A stretch of 28,320 bases of DNA from Phycisphaerales bacterium (GCA_003485185.1 DNAS01000159.1:989-29308); one strand, 5' to 3'; positions 13,783-22,603 are shown, numbered from the stretch's first letter. Program-made: numbers and translations. Notes: generated from the sequence alone by a model not told the origin.

Positions 13783-15018
13783 TCAGCGGGTGCGGTTGGC
13801 CTGGCGATAGACTTCGAGGGCCGCGGGGAACGGCCCCAGCGCCCGTTCGAAGATGCCCAGCGTGTAGGCGATCGTCAGCCCGTAGTTGGCGATCGGGACG
13901 CCCGCCTTGCGGCAGCGGAGGATGCGGCTGAGCATCTCGCGCCGGTTCCACATGCACCCGCCGCAGTGGATCACGAGCTTGTACTCGGGCAGGTTCTCGG
14001 GGAAGTCGTGCCCCTGCGTCGTGTCGATGAGGAGTTTTCCGCCGACGTACTGCGTCAGCCAGCGGGGAATCTTGACGCGCCCGATGTCGTCGCCGATGGG
14101 GTGGTGGGTGCACGATTCGGCGATCAGCACGCGGTCGCCGGGGCGGAGCGTCTCGATGGCCATCGCGCCGCGCACGAACTCGCACAGGTCGCCCTTGGCC
14201 CGCGCGAACAGGATGCTGAAGCTGGTCAGGGGCACGTCGGGCGGCGTGTCGGCGGCGACCTTCAGGAATGCCTGCGAGTCGGTCACCACCAGCGCGGGCG
14301 GGCGCTTGAGGCGGTCCATCGCGTCGCGCAGCTCCCGCTCCTTGACGACCAGGCAGCAGGCGTCCACGTCGAGCAGGTCGCGGATGGACTGCACCTGCGG
14401 GAGGATCAGCCGGCCCTTGGGCGCCTCCAGGTCGATGGGAACTACCAGCACCGCCAGCTCGCCGGCGCCCACCAGGTCGCCCACGAGGCGCGGGGCGTTG
14501 ATGAACTCCTCCGGCGCGGCCCGGACCAGCGCCTCGCGCAAATCCAGGATCCCCTCGCCGCGCGACGCGACCATGCGGACGGCGGGCGCCTTCGCCTCGG
14601 CCAGCCGGGCCAGCACGTCCGCGCGGGGCTCGGACAGGTCGCACTTGTTGAATACGACGACCGTCGGCGTCTCGCGCTGGGCCAGCTCCGCCAGCAGGCG
14701 GTCCTCGAACTCGCTCCACGTGCCCGCCTCGACGACGATCACCCCCACGTCCGTCCGGTCGAACGCCTGCCGCGTCTTGGCGACGCGCAGCGCGCCCAGC
14801 GCGCCGACGTCGTCCACCCCGGCCGTGTCGATGAACAGCACCGGGCCGATCGGCAGCAGCTCCATCGGCTTTTCCACCGGGTCGGTCGTCGTGCCCGCCA
14901 CGTCCGAGACGATGCTCACCTGCTGGCGCGTCAGCGCGTTCAGCACGCTGCTCTTGCCGACGTTCCGCCGGCCGAACAGACCGATGTGCAGGCGGAATCC
15001 TTTAGGCGTCTTTTCCAT
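13783..15018 (-). CDS. hydF: [FeFe] hydrogenase H-cluster maturation GTPase HydF
   Basis: A 411-residue scaffold on which the 2Fe subcluster is assembled before transfer to HydA. N-terminal GTPase domain: P-loop GRRNVGKSS (16-24), DTAG (64-67) and NKCD (124-127). A dimerisation domain follows (about 180-290), then the cluster domain with the three Fe-S ligands Cys303 (CTHH), Cys352 and Cys355 (HCGGC), all present. It is the last gene of the hydrogenase operon and its start lies 17 bases inside aspA. Confidence 0.97.
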   Translation of the reverse strand: MEKTPKGFRLHIGLFGRRNVGKSSVLNALTRQQVSIVSDVAGTTTDPVEKPMELLPIGPVLFIDTAGVDDVGALGALRVAKTRQAFDRTDVGVIVVEAGTWSEFEDRLLAELAQRETPTVVVFNKCDLSEPRADVLARLAEAKAPAVRMVASRGEGILDLREALVRAAPEEFINAPRLVGDLVGAGELAVLVVPIDLEAPKGRLILPQVQSIRDLLDVDACCLVVKERELRDAMDRLKRPPALVVTDSQAFLKVAADTPPDVPLTSFSILFARAKGDLCEFVRGAMAIETLRPGDRVLIAESCTHHPIGDDIGRVKIPRWLTQYVGGKLLIDTTQGHDFPENLPEYKLVIHCGGCMWNRREMLSRILRCRKAGVPIANYGLTIAYTLGIFERALGPFPAALEVYRQANRTR

Positions 15019-16438
15019 GTTCGTTTCCGGTCTCCGGCCTCGGCGGCGATCCCAGCCGGGTGACGCTCTCCGGGCTGGTCAGCTCGTCGAACTGTTCCGC
15101 CGTCAGCACGCCCTTGTCCAGCACGAGCTGCCGCACGGTCTTTCCGGCGCGGGCGGCCTCGGCGGCGATCTCCGTGGCCTTGTCGTAGCCGATTTGATCG
15201 AGCAGGGCGGTGAGGACGGCCGCCGCGCCGTGCACGTGGGCGCGGCAGCGGGCCTCGTCGGCCTCGATGCCCTCCACGCAAAGCCGGCGGAACACGTCGC
15301 ACGCGCCGGTCAGCAGTTCCAGGCTGCCCAGCAGCGCGTCGGCCACCAGAGGCAAAAAGGCGTTCAACTCCAGCGAGCCCATCGCGCACGCCTGGGCGAC
15401 GGCCTGGTCGTTGGCCATCACGACCATGGCGGCCTGGCTGACGGCTTCGGGAATCACCGGGTTGACCTTGCCCGGCATGATGCTGCTGCCCGCCTGTCGC
15501 GCGGGGAGCCGGATCTCGCCCAGTCCCGCCTCCGGCCCGCTGGACAGCAGGCGCAGGTCGCCGGCGACCTTCAGCAGGTTCGCCGCCAGCGCCTTGAGGA
15601 TTCCGCTGACCTCGACGAACGCGTCGGCGTTCTGCGTCGCCTCGACGAGGTTCTCCGCCCGCGCCAGCCCCAGTCCGGTGATCTGCCGCAGGTGCTCGAC
15701 GGCGCGGAAGATGAACTGGCGCGGCGCGCCCAGGCCCGTTCCGACGGCCGTGCCGCCGAGATTCACCACCCGCAAGCGCTCCTCGCACTTGTAAATCCGC
15801 CAGCGGTCGCGGGCGAATGCCTCGGCGTACGCGCCCATTTCCCGCCCCAGCGTCGTCAGCACCGCGTCCTGATACTGCGTGCGCGCCACCTTCACCACGT
15901 GGGCGAACTGCTTCTCCTTGCGCTGGAAGGCCTCCTGCAAGGCCGTCACGTGGCGCTCCAGTTCGCGCAGGAGCCCGACGGCCGCCACCCGCAGCGCCGT
16001 GGGGTACGTGTCGTTGGTGGACTGGTGCAGGTTGACGTCCTCGGTGGGCGAGACGAGTTCGTACTGTCCCGGCCGGCCGCCGAGAAGCTGGATCGCGCGG
16101 TTGGCGATCACCTCGTTGACGTTCATGTTCGTGCTGGTGCCCGCGCCGCCCTGGAGGGCATCGACGACGATGTGGGCGTCCAGCTTGCCCTCCATCATCT
16201 CCGCGCAAGCCTGCTCGAGGGCCCGCGATTTGGCGTCGTCGAGGAACCCCAGCTCGCGGTTGGTCCGTGCGCAGGCGAGCTTGACGGCGCCGTAGGCGTG
16301 GATGAGCGAGGCCCGGACCGGCCGACACGCCAGCGCGGAGAAATTCTCCACCGCACGGGCCGTGTAGACGCCGTACAGCGCCCCGGCCGGAACGCTCTTC
16401 TCGCCCAGCAGGTCTTTTTCCACGCGGGTTTCGGTCAT
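15002..16438 (-). CDS. aspA: Aspartate ammonia-lyase within the hydrogenase maturation operon
   Basis: A 478-residue member of the fumarase/aspartase superfamily, which interconverts aspartate with fumarate and ammonium. Signatures: GTSTNMNVNEVIANRA (100-115), QSTNDTYPTA (139-148) and the mobile catalytic loop GSSIMPGKVNPVIPE (317-331). GTSTNMN and PVIPE lean toward aspartase rather than fumarase, but substrate is inferred. It lies between hydG (2-base gap) and hydF (17-base overlap), so it is co-translated with the maturases. I recall aspartase-like genes beside hydEFG in other anaerobes; a role in supplying ammonium for the bridging amine of the H-cluster is a hypothesis. Confidence 0.9.
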   Translation of the reverse strand: MTETRVEKDLLGEKSVPAGALYGVYTARAVENFSALACRPVRASLIHAYGAVKLACARTNRELGFLDDAKSRALEQACAEMMEGKLDAHIVVDALQGGAGTSTNMNVNEVIANRAIQLLGGRPGQYELVSPTEDVNLHQSTNDTYPTALRVAAVGLLRELERHVTALQEAFQRKEKQFAHVVKVARTQYQDAVLTTLGREMGAYAEAFARDRWRIYKCEERLRVVNLGGTAVGTGLGAPRQFIFRAVEHLRQITGLGLARAENLVEATQNADAFVEVSGILKALAANLLKVAGDLRLLSSGPEAGLGEIRLPARQAGSSIMPGKVNPVIPEAVSQAAMVVMANDQAVAQACAMGSLELNAFLPLVADALLGSLELLTGACDVFRRLCVEGIEADEARCRAHVHGAAAVLTALLDQIGYDKATEIAAEAARAGKTVRQLVLDKGVLTAEQFDELTSPESVTRLGSPPRPETGNEHGKDA

Positions 16439-16440
16439 GG

Positions 16441-17871
16441 TCAGAAGTACAGGTCGCGCTGCTCGGTCGTGCGGATGCGGTTCAGCCGGTCGATCAGTTC
16501 CCGTTTCTGCGGCGAATCTTCGAGCTTTTCCAGTTCGGCCGCAATGGCCTTCTCGCCGGCGGCGCGGGTTTCCGCGCTGGCGTAGTCCCTCAGGTATTCC
16601 AAAAGCGTCGTCAGCGCGTTAGGCGTGCAGAACCGCTTGATGAAGCCGGGAATCGCGAACTCCATGAAGTGCTCGCCCGTCCGCCCCAGGCGGTAGCAGC
16701 TCGTGCACCAGCTCGGAATGTACCCCGTCTCCAGCAGCTCGCGGACGACGACGTCCAGCGGGCGGATGTCGCCCAGGCTGAACTGCTCCTTGGCCATCTG
16801 CTGGGCGTCGCCCGCCTCGGTGTATCCGCCGAGTTCGATGCGGCTGCCCGCGTCGATCTGCGAGACGCCGAACGCCATCACCTCGCGCCGAAGCTCCGCG
16901 CGCTCCCGCGCGGTGCAGATCAGCCCGGTGTACGGCACCGACAGGCGCAGGATCGCGATGAGGCGCTTGAAGTCGAAATCGCCCAGCAGGTGCGGGAACT
17001 CGTCCAGGTTCACCCCGTGCGCCGGCTGGAGGCGCGGGAAACTGATCGTGTGCGGGCCCACGCCGTACTTGCCCTGGAGGTGCAGGGCGTGGCTGACGAG
17101 CCCGAGCGTCTCGAACTTCCAGTCGTACAGGCCGAACAGCACGCCGATTCCGACGTCGTCGCAGCCGGACTCGAACGCCCGGCTGAGCCCGTCCAGGCGC
17201 CAGAGGTAATCGCGCTTGCGCGTCCGAGGCGGGTGCACGCGATCGTAGGTCGCGTGGTGGTAGGTCTCGTGGAAGATCTGGTACGTGCCGATTCCCGCGG
17301 CCTTGACCTTGGCGTATCCCTCGTGGTCGAGTGGCGCGGCGTTGACGTTCGCGCGGCGGATTTCGCCGTGCGGCGGGCTGGTGGTCTCGTAGACCAGGCG
17401 CACCGTGCGGGCGATGTAGTCCGCGTCGTACCACGGATGCTCGCCGTAGACGAGGATCAGGCGCTTGTGCCCGCGGTCTTCCAGGGCGCGGACCTGGGCG
17501 CGGAGGTCGTCGTCGGACAGCGTGCGGCGCATCGCGTCGGGGTTGGACCGCTTGAACGAGCAGTAGAGGCAGTCGTTGATGCAATAGCTGCCGACGTACA
17601 GCGGCGCGAACAGGACGATCCGGTTTCCGTAGACGCGGCGTTTCAGTTCGCGGGCGGCCTCGAAAATCTCCTCGCACAGTTCCGGATCGTCCGCCGCCAG
17701 CAGGGCGGCTGTCTCTTCGACCGACAGCGGTTCCTTCTGGAGGCTCTTGGCGACGATCTCGCGGATGCGAGCGGCGTCCGGCTGGGCGCCGTCCGCCAAC
17801 TCCTGCAAATACCCGTCGTCGATGAAATCGACGGCATCCCGGCTCAACTTGTCCGACATCATCGAAGGCAC
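16441..17871 (-). CDS. hydG: HydG, radical SAM tyrosine lyase of H-cluster maturation
   Basis: A 476-residue enzyme that cleaves tyrosine to p-cresol, CO and cyanide and delivers an Fe(CO)2CN synthon. The radical SAM cluster motif is CINDCLYC (Cys97, Cys101, Cys104) and the C-terminal auxiliary cluster motif is Cys389-X2-Cys392-X22-Cys415, exactly the HydG pattern, so both clusters should form. ANVNAAPL and QIFHETYH also match the family. The start is GTG 17871: GGGAGG lies 6 bases before it, whereas the ATGs at 17862 and 17859 would be too far from that site. 15 bases separate it from hydE. Confidence 0.97.
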   Translation of the reverse strand: MPSMMSDKLSRDAVDFIDDGYLQELADGAQPDAARIREIVAKSLQKEPLSVEETAALLAADDPELCEEIFEAARELKRRVYGNRIVLFAPLYVGSYCINDCLYCSFKRSNPDAMRRTLSDDDLRAQVRALEDRGHKRLILVYGEHPWYDADYIARTVRLVYETTSPPHGEIRRANVNAAPLDHEGYAKVKAAGIGTYQIFHETYHHATYDRVHPPRTRKRDYLWRLDGLSRAFESGCDDVGIGVLFGLYDWKFETLGLVSHALHLQGKYGVGPHTISFPRLQPAHGVNLDEFPHLLGDFDFKRLIAILRLSVPYTGLICTARERAELRREVMAFGVSQIDAGSRIELGGYTEAGDAQQMAKEQFSLGDIRPLDVVVRELLETGYIPSWCTSCYRLGRTGEHFMEFAIPGFIKRFCTPNALTTLLEYLRDYASAETRAAGEKAIAAELEKLEDSPQKRELIDRLNRIRTTEQRDLYF

Positions 17872-17886
17872 GACACACCTCCCAAA

Positions 17887-18948
17887 CTATTGTAAGGCCG
17901 GCGCCTTGAAATTTCGCGAATCGCCGCGTCCGCGCCCGATCTTTCTCCCGATCGACAGGATGCGGCGTTTCATGCAGTGGTGGCATTGATCGGCCGTCTC
18001 CCGGATGCAGGCCTTGGCGGGGTAGATTTCGTACATCGCGCGGTACTTGGCAGGCGTGAGGTTGGGCATGACGACATTCGCGCCGCGCGTCAGCCCCAGC
18101 TCGCGCCCCTCGGCGAGGTTCAGCGTCGCCAGGGCGGTGGTGGAGGGGAGGTTCGCCCGCGGGCACGCCAGGCGCGCCAGGGCGACCATCTTGTAGGTCA
18201 TCAGCTCGGTGTTGGGGGCCTGCTCCGCGCCGGCTGCGGCGCGCAGGGCGTCGGCTTCGGCCTGGCCCAGGGGCGTCGCCCCGTGCGCGATGAACGGGCC
18301 CACCCCGATCATGTCCAGGTCCAGCGCGGCGAACGCCTCCACGTCGCGGGCGAGGTCGTCGAACGTCTGGCCGGGGATTCCGATCATCACGCCGCTGCCC
18401 ACCTCGTAGCCCAGCTCGCGCAGGCGGCGCAGCAGGGCGAACCGGTCGGACCGCCGACCCGGCAGGGGGGGGTGGATGCGGTCGTACAGCGCCGCGTTGG
18501 AGGTCTCGAACCGAAGCAGGTAGCGGTCGGCGCCGGCGGATTTCCACTCGGCCAGCTCGTCGTCGCTCCGCTCGCCGAGGCTCAGCGTCACAGCCAGCGG
18601 CGTCTCCGCCTTGATCCGCCGGACGAGTTCGGACACGCCCTCGCGGGTGATTCCGGGGTCCTCGCCCGCCTGGAGGACGACCGTGCCGTATTCGAACGCG
18701 ACGGCCTGCCGGACGCACTGGAGGATCTCGTCGGCCGTCATGCGGTACCGCTCCAGCTCGCGGTTGGACGCCCGCAGTCCGCAGTATCCGCAGCTGCGGA
18801 CGCAGTGGTTGGAAATCTCGATCAGCCCCCGGAGGTGCACCTCGTCGCCGACGTTCCGGCGGCGCACGTCGTCCGCGCGCCTCCAGAGTTCCTCCAGGCG
18901 CGTCGCGTCAGTTTCCCTCAGCCATCCGATGATCGTCTCGTGTCGCAT
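17887..18948 (-). CDS. hydE: HydE, radical SAM enzyme of H-cluster maturation
   Basis: A 353-residue radical SAM protein that processes the HydG product toward the diiron unit. The cluster motif is CVRSCGYC (Cys49, Cys53, Cys56). A second, C-terminal CX7CX2C (CIRETADQCHHC, near residue 325) matches the optional second cluster seen in some HydE such as the Thermotoga enzyme. GDEVHLRGLIEISNHC is the typical entry. The last 20 residues are basic. Its ATG lies 41 bases inside the upstream receiver-kinase gene, so the two are tightly linked. Confidence 0.96.
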   Translation of the reverse strand: MRHETIIGWLRETDATRLEELWRRADDVRRRNVGDEVHLRGLIEISNHCVRSCGYCGLRASNRELERYRMTADEILQCVRQAVAFEYGTVVLQAGEDPGITREGVSELVRRIKAETPLAVTLSLGERSDDELAEWKSAGADRYLLRFETSNAALYDRIHPPLPGRRSDRFALLRRLRELGYEVGSGVMIGIPGQTFDDLARDVEAFAALDLDMIGVGPFIAHGATPLGQAEADALRAAAGAEQAPNTELMTYKMVALARLACPRANLPSTTALATLNLAEGRELGLTRGANVVMPNLTPAKYRAMYEIYPAKACIRETADQCHHCMKRRILSIGRKIGRGRGDSRNFKAPALQ

Positions 18949-20089
18949 GGACGTCTTTCTGCCCGTCGGGGCGTTTCCGCAGGACGACGGTGAACGTGCT
19001 TCCGACGTCCGGCTCGCTCGTGACGGACACCTCGCCGCCGTACAGGGTCGCGAGCTTCTTCAGTGTAGACAGACCAAGCCCGCTTCCGAGGATATTCCTC
19101 GTCTTTTCGTTCTTGATTCTAACAAAATCCTGGAACAGGCGTTCGAGGTCTTCGCGGCTCATTCCGATCCCCGTGTCGCGGACCTCGAGGGTGACGGATT
19201 GTTCGTCCGCCCGGACGGTCACGTCGACCTGCCCGCCGTTGCGGTTGTACTTGACGGCGTTGGAGACGAGGTTGTTGAGGATGATCTCGATCTCGCCGCG
19301 GTCGGCCGACAGGACCGCCGGGGCGTCCGCATGCAGGCGCACCGCGATGTTCCGCTCCCGGGCCGACGGAAGGAGCGTCTCGATCGACGTCCGCGCGACC
19401 TCGCGCACGTCCAGGTCCTTCAGGTCGCGCTGCTTCTGGCCCGATTCGATCCGCGTCAGGTCCAGCAGGTCGACGATGAGCTTCCGCATGCCTTCCAGGC
19501 GGATCAGGCTGCGGTCGAGCATCTGGTCGTAGGCGGCCTGGTCGTTTCCGGCGGAACGGTCCTTGATGATCCGCAGGTAGCCCTCGATGGCCGCCAGAGG
19601 GGCCTTCAGCTCGTGCGCCAACACGCTGATGAACTGGAAGCGGACCTGGCGCTTTTCCTCGGCCAGGCGCCGCGCCTGGCGCTGGAGCATCACGTGATGC
19701 GCCGCCTTTCGGACGGCCGCTTTCAATTCCGCCGGAGTGAAGGGCTTGGCCAGGAAATCGTACGCGCCGCGCTTGGTGGCGCTGATGGCCGTCTCCAAGG
19801 AGGCGTACGCGGTGATCATGATGGTCAGCACGTCGCGTTTTTCGGCCGTCAGGCGGTCCAGCACGTCCAGTCCGCTCATGCCCGGGAGCTTGTGGTCCAG
19901 CAGCACCAGGTCGGGAACCGCGGCGGCGATCTTCTCCAGGCCTTCCTCCCCGCTTTCGGCTTGGGCGACGAGGAACCGCACCTGCTCGCCCACGTCGGGC
20001 AGGTCGATCGTCAGGCCGCTCAGCACCCGCTCGGCGCCCAGGCGCATGCCCAGCTCGTCGTCGATCACCAGCACCCGCAGTTCGTTCAC
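18908..20089 (-). CDS. Receiver domain fused to a histidine kinase
   Basis: A 393-residue soluble protein with inverted two-component order. Residues 1-125 are a receiver: DDE near 10-12, phosphoacceptor Asp65 (LLDHKLPG), Thr93 and Lys115 (AKPF). A coiled linker leads to HisKA with His159 (AHELKAPL), then HATPase_c with the N-box ILNNLVSNAVKYN (270-282), DTGIGM and GSGLGLST. There is no membrane segment and no DNA-binding domain. The receiver probably gates the kinase, so the protein would relay from the upstream hydrogenase-like kinase. Start is GTG 20089, preceded by AGGA; it begins 3 bases after the single receiver gene. Its target is not visible. Confidence 0.92.
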   Translation of the reverse strand: MNELRVLVIDDELGMRLGAERVLSGLTIDLPDVGEQVRFLVAQAESGEEGLEKIAAAVPDLVLLDHKLPGMSGLDVLDRLTAEKRDVLTIMITAYASLETAISATKRGAYDFLAKPFTPAELKAAVRKAAHHVMLQRQARRLAEEKRQVRFQFISVLAHELKAPLAAIEGYLRIIKDRSAGNDQAAYDQMLDRSLIRLEGMRKLIVDLLDLTRIESGQKQRDLKDLDVREVARTSIETLLPSARERNIAVRLHADAPAVLSADRGEIEIILNNLVSNAVKYNRNGGQVDVTVRADEQSVTLEVRDTGIGMSREDLERLFQDFVRIKNEKTRNILGSGLGLSTLKKLATLYGGEVSVTSEPDVGSTFTVVLRKRPDGQKDVHATRDDHRMAEGN

Positions 20090-20092
20090 GCG

Positions 20093-20494
20093 CTATTCCT
20101 TTCCGGCTAGCAGGCGGGTGATCTCCCGCCTCATCTGCTCCGCGCGGACGGGCTTGGCGAGCATCACGTCCGCCTTGACCCACTTGCGCTCCTCGTCGGT
20201 GGCGGCGTCGAACTCCAGGCCCGTCTCGCTCGTCACGCCCGTCACCAGGATCACCGGGATCGCGGGGTCCCTCTTCTTGATGTGGTAGCAAAGGGCGAAC
20301 CCACCGTCCTCGTGCTCCATCATCAGGTCCACGATCGCCAGCGAGACGGACCGTGCAGCCAGGAGCTTTTCCGCTTCCTTCTGCCCGCCCGCGACGAGCA
20401 CTTCGTAGCCCTGGGCTTCCAGAAGGATCTTCGTCATCGCGACAAAATCCTCGTCGTCGTCGGCGACGAGAATCGTGTGTTTCGTCCGGGTCAT
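20093..20494 (-). CDS. Single-domain response regulator (CheY-like)
   Basis: A 133-residue stand-alone receiver. The acidic pocket ADDDED (Asp11-13), the phosphoacceptor Asp56 (IVDLMMEHEDGG), Thr85 and Lys114 (AKP) are all present. No output domain follows, so it is a shuttle or phosphate sink, most likely for the hydrogenase-like kinase upstream (38-base gap) and the receiver-kinase downstream (3-base gap). The loop after Asp56 (MMEHEDGGFALC) is longer and more acidic than in typical CheY. The start ATG 20494 begins at the first receiver sequence; the same frame is open further upstream, antiparallel in reading to nothing recognisable, and is rejected. Confidence 0.92.
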   Translation of the reverse strand: MTRTKHTILVADDDEDFVAMTKILLEAQGYEVLVAGGQKEAEKLLAARSVSLAIVDLMMEHEDGGFALCYHIKKRDPAIPVILVTGVTSETGLEFDAATDEERKWVKADVMLAKPVRAEQMRREITRLLAGKE

Positions 20495-20532
20495 TTCCGC
20501 ATTCCTGTTGCTCAAAGCAAGACTCCCATCGT

Positions 20533-22572
20533 TCACTCCGCGGCGTCTCTGCGCCGGGTCGGTTTCGATCCGCGCACGGCTTGGCGGGGCAGGGAGACGG
20601 TGAAGGTCGTGCCGGTAGCGCCGACGGCGGGGTCGGCGTTGGTCTCCACGCGGATGTCCCCGCTGTGCATCTTCACGATTCCGTACGTCACCGCCAGGCC
20701 CAGGCCCGTGCCCTTGCCGATCTGCTTGGTCGTGAAAAACGGCTCGAAAATCTTGTTCAGGTGCTCCGGGCGGATGCCCGTGCCCGTGTCGCGGACAGCC
20801 AGGCGCACGTAATCGGCGTTGCTGTCGGTCCGCACGGTCAGCGTGCCGCCTGCGGGCATCGCCGCGAAGGCGTTGGACACCAGGTTCGTCAGCACCTGCA
20901 CGATCTGGTCGCGGTCGAGTTCCGCCACGGGATCGTCGCCGTGATGGTCGGTCCGCACGGTCACGGCCGCGGGCTTCTGGAGAACCCGCAGCGTGCCGTC
21001 CACCAGCTCGCGGACATCGGTCGACTGGAGCGAGAGCTTGTTCTGCCGCGCGAAGTGCAGCAGCCCGGAGACGATCTTCTTGCAGCGGTCCGCCTGCGTG
21101 GCGATCATGTCCAGGTCGCCCTTCATCGCTGCGTCCCCGCACTCGTCGCGGAGCAGGTGCGCGTACATCAGCACCACGCCGAGCGGGTTGTTCACCTCGT
21201 GCGCGATGCCCGCCGCCAACTGGCCCATGCTCGCGAGCTTCTCCGACTGCAGCAGCGCCTCCTGCGTGTCCGCCAGCTTCTCGTGCGATTCCGCCAACTG
21301 GCGGATCGTCAGGCGGAGCTGGTCGATGGTGTAGGGCAGACACATTTCGGTTTCGGCCAGACCCTTGAAGATCGCCACCGCGTGGTCGCGACAGCTGTCG
21401 TACCCGCAGGCGCCGCAGTTGAGCTCGTCGTCGGGGGTGTGCTTGCCCATGCCGGCCATGATGTGGCGGATCTCTTCCTCGAACGGAACGGGAATGCGCT
21501 GGTCGTTCATTTCGAACCGGCGCGAGAGGTCCAGGTCTTCCATGGCGGCCATCGCCTGTTTCCAGGCGTCGGCGTCGAACGCCTGCTGCCTGCGGCGGAC
21601 GTACTGGCTGACGCGGCTGCGGCGGTTGAACAGCGGGCGGTCGCACGTCGTGCCCGCGCCCATGATGCACCCCTGGCAGCAGAGCACCTCCAACAGTCGG
21701 GCCTCCAGCGTGCCCTGCTCGAACTCGCGGATCGCCTCGACGAAGCTGGTGCGTCCTTCCGCGGCCACCACGTTGCTGGTGACCAGGTCCTCGCGGATGT
21801 CCGCCGCCTGGAGCAGTCCGCGGCTGATCGAGAACAGCGCGCCGTAGTGGGCGTGGGGCGGGTCGAACTCGGAATCCGCCACGTCCTGGGCGCGGATTCC
21901 CCGCGCGGCGAACATCTCCCGCAGCTCCACGAAGGTCAGCACGGCGTCCACTTCGTCGGCCACCAGTTCGGTGGCGGCCTCGCCTTTCTTGGCGATGCAC
22001 GGGCCGAGGAACACCACCTTCACGTCGGGCCCAGCGAGCCTGTGGATGGCCCGGGCGACGGCCACCATCGGCGAGACCACCGGCACGAGCGAATCGATCA
22101 GGTCCGGGTGATACCGCTCGATGTAGGCGACGATCGCCGGGCACGTCGTGGCGACGTAGCGCCGGTCGGCGGGGGCGCTATTCAGCAGCTTGCGGTAGCG
22201 GTCGGCCACCAGGTCCGCGCCGAACCCCACCTCGTAGACGTGCGAGAAGCCCATCGCCCGGAGCATCCCCACGAGGCGGGGGGAATCCACGTCCTCGAAC
22301 TCCGCGGGGAAGCTGGGCGCCACCACGGCCGCCACCGGCGACGGGCCGTCCAGCAGCTCGCGCACCAGTTCGGTGGAGCTGAGCACCTGCTTGGCGCGCT
22401 GGCTGCACACGCGCACGCAGTTGCCGCACCCGATGCAGCGCTCGGGAATGACCTCGGCCTGGCCCTCGGCGATCCGAATCGCCTTGGCCGGGCATTCGCG
22501 CACACAGGTGTAGCAGACCCGGCACTTCTCCCGGATCGTCGTGACCAGCGGAATGTTCGCGGGATGCTTCAT
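20533..22572 (-). CDS. [FeFe]-hydrogenase-like sensor histidine kinase
   Basis: A 679-residue soluble fusion. Residues 15-60: two [4Fe-4S] ferredoxin motifs (Cys17/20/23/27 and 46/49/52/56). Residues 80-315: an H-cluster-like domain with all three signature loops in variant form: TTCP (Cys144; the usual TSCCP has lost the proton-relay Cys), GPCIAKKGE (Cys192) and EVLCCQGCIMG (Cys298 or 299, and Cys302). Residues 386-411: an extra Fe-S motif, CGACGYDSC plus Cys411. Residues 420-455 are coiled coil; then HisKA with His458 (AHEVNNP), N-box LTNLVSNAF, DTGTGI and GTGLGL. The C-terminal hydrogenase small-subunit segment is absent. This matches the putatively sensory Group C class. Likely an H2/redox sensor; which ligand is inference. 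31 bases after hydA. Confidence 0.93.
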   Translation of the reverse strand: MKHPANIPLVTTIREKCRVCYTCVRECPAKAIRIAEGQAEVIPERCIGCGNCVRVCSQRAKQVLSSTELVRELLDGPSPVAAVVAPSFPAEFEDVDSPRLVGMLRAMGFSHVYEVGFGADLVADRYRKLLNSAPADRRYVATTCPAIVAYIERYHPDLIDSLVPVVSPMVAVARAIHRLAGPDVKVVFLGPCIAKKGEAATELVADEVDAVLTFVELREMFAARGIRAQDVADSEFDPPHAHYGALFSISRGLLQAADIREDLVTSNVVAAEGRTSFVEAIREFEQGTLEARLLEVLCCQGCIMGAGTTCDRPLFNRRSRVSQYVRRRQQAFDADAWKQAMAAMEDLDLSRRFEMNDQRIPVPFEEEIRHIMAGMGKHTPDDELNCGACGYDSCRDHAVAIFKGLAETEMCLPYTIDQLRLTIRQLAESHEKLADTQEALLQSEKLASMGQLAAGIAHEVNNPLGVVLMYAHLLRDECGDAAMKGDLDMIATQADRCKKIVSGLLHFARQNKLSLQSTDVRELVDGTLRVLQKPAAVTVRTDHHGDDPVAELDRDQIVQVLTNLVSNAFAAMPAGGTLTVRTDSNADYVRLAVRDTGTGIRPEHLNKIFEPFFTTKQIGKGTGLGLAVTYGIVKMHSGDIRVETNADPAVGATGTTFTVSLPRQAVRGSKPTRRRDAAE

Positions 22573-22603
22573 GGTCTCCGTCAGGGCCGTCGGGGCCGTG
22601 CGA

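Noticed and set aside
13886..16585. A very long open frame on the plus strand opposite aspA and hydF
   Set aside because: It is the antisense shadow of two clear genes in GC-rich DNA; the translation is Arg/Ala-rich with no family motif. Similar long shadows at 12844-15063, 20353-22797 and 24421-26427 were rejected for the same reason.
20093..22144. A 683-codon minus-strand frame ending in a perfect receiver domain, suggesting a large fusion protein
   Set aside because: Only the last 133 residues have family sequence. The upstream part is out of frame with the hydrogenase-like kinase gene, which fully explains that DNA. The receiver is a separate gene starting at 20494.
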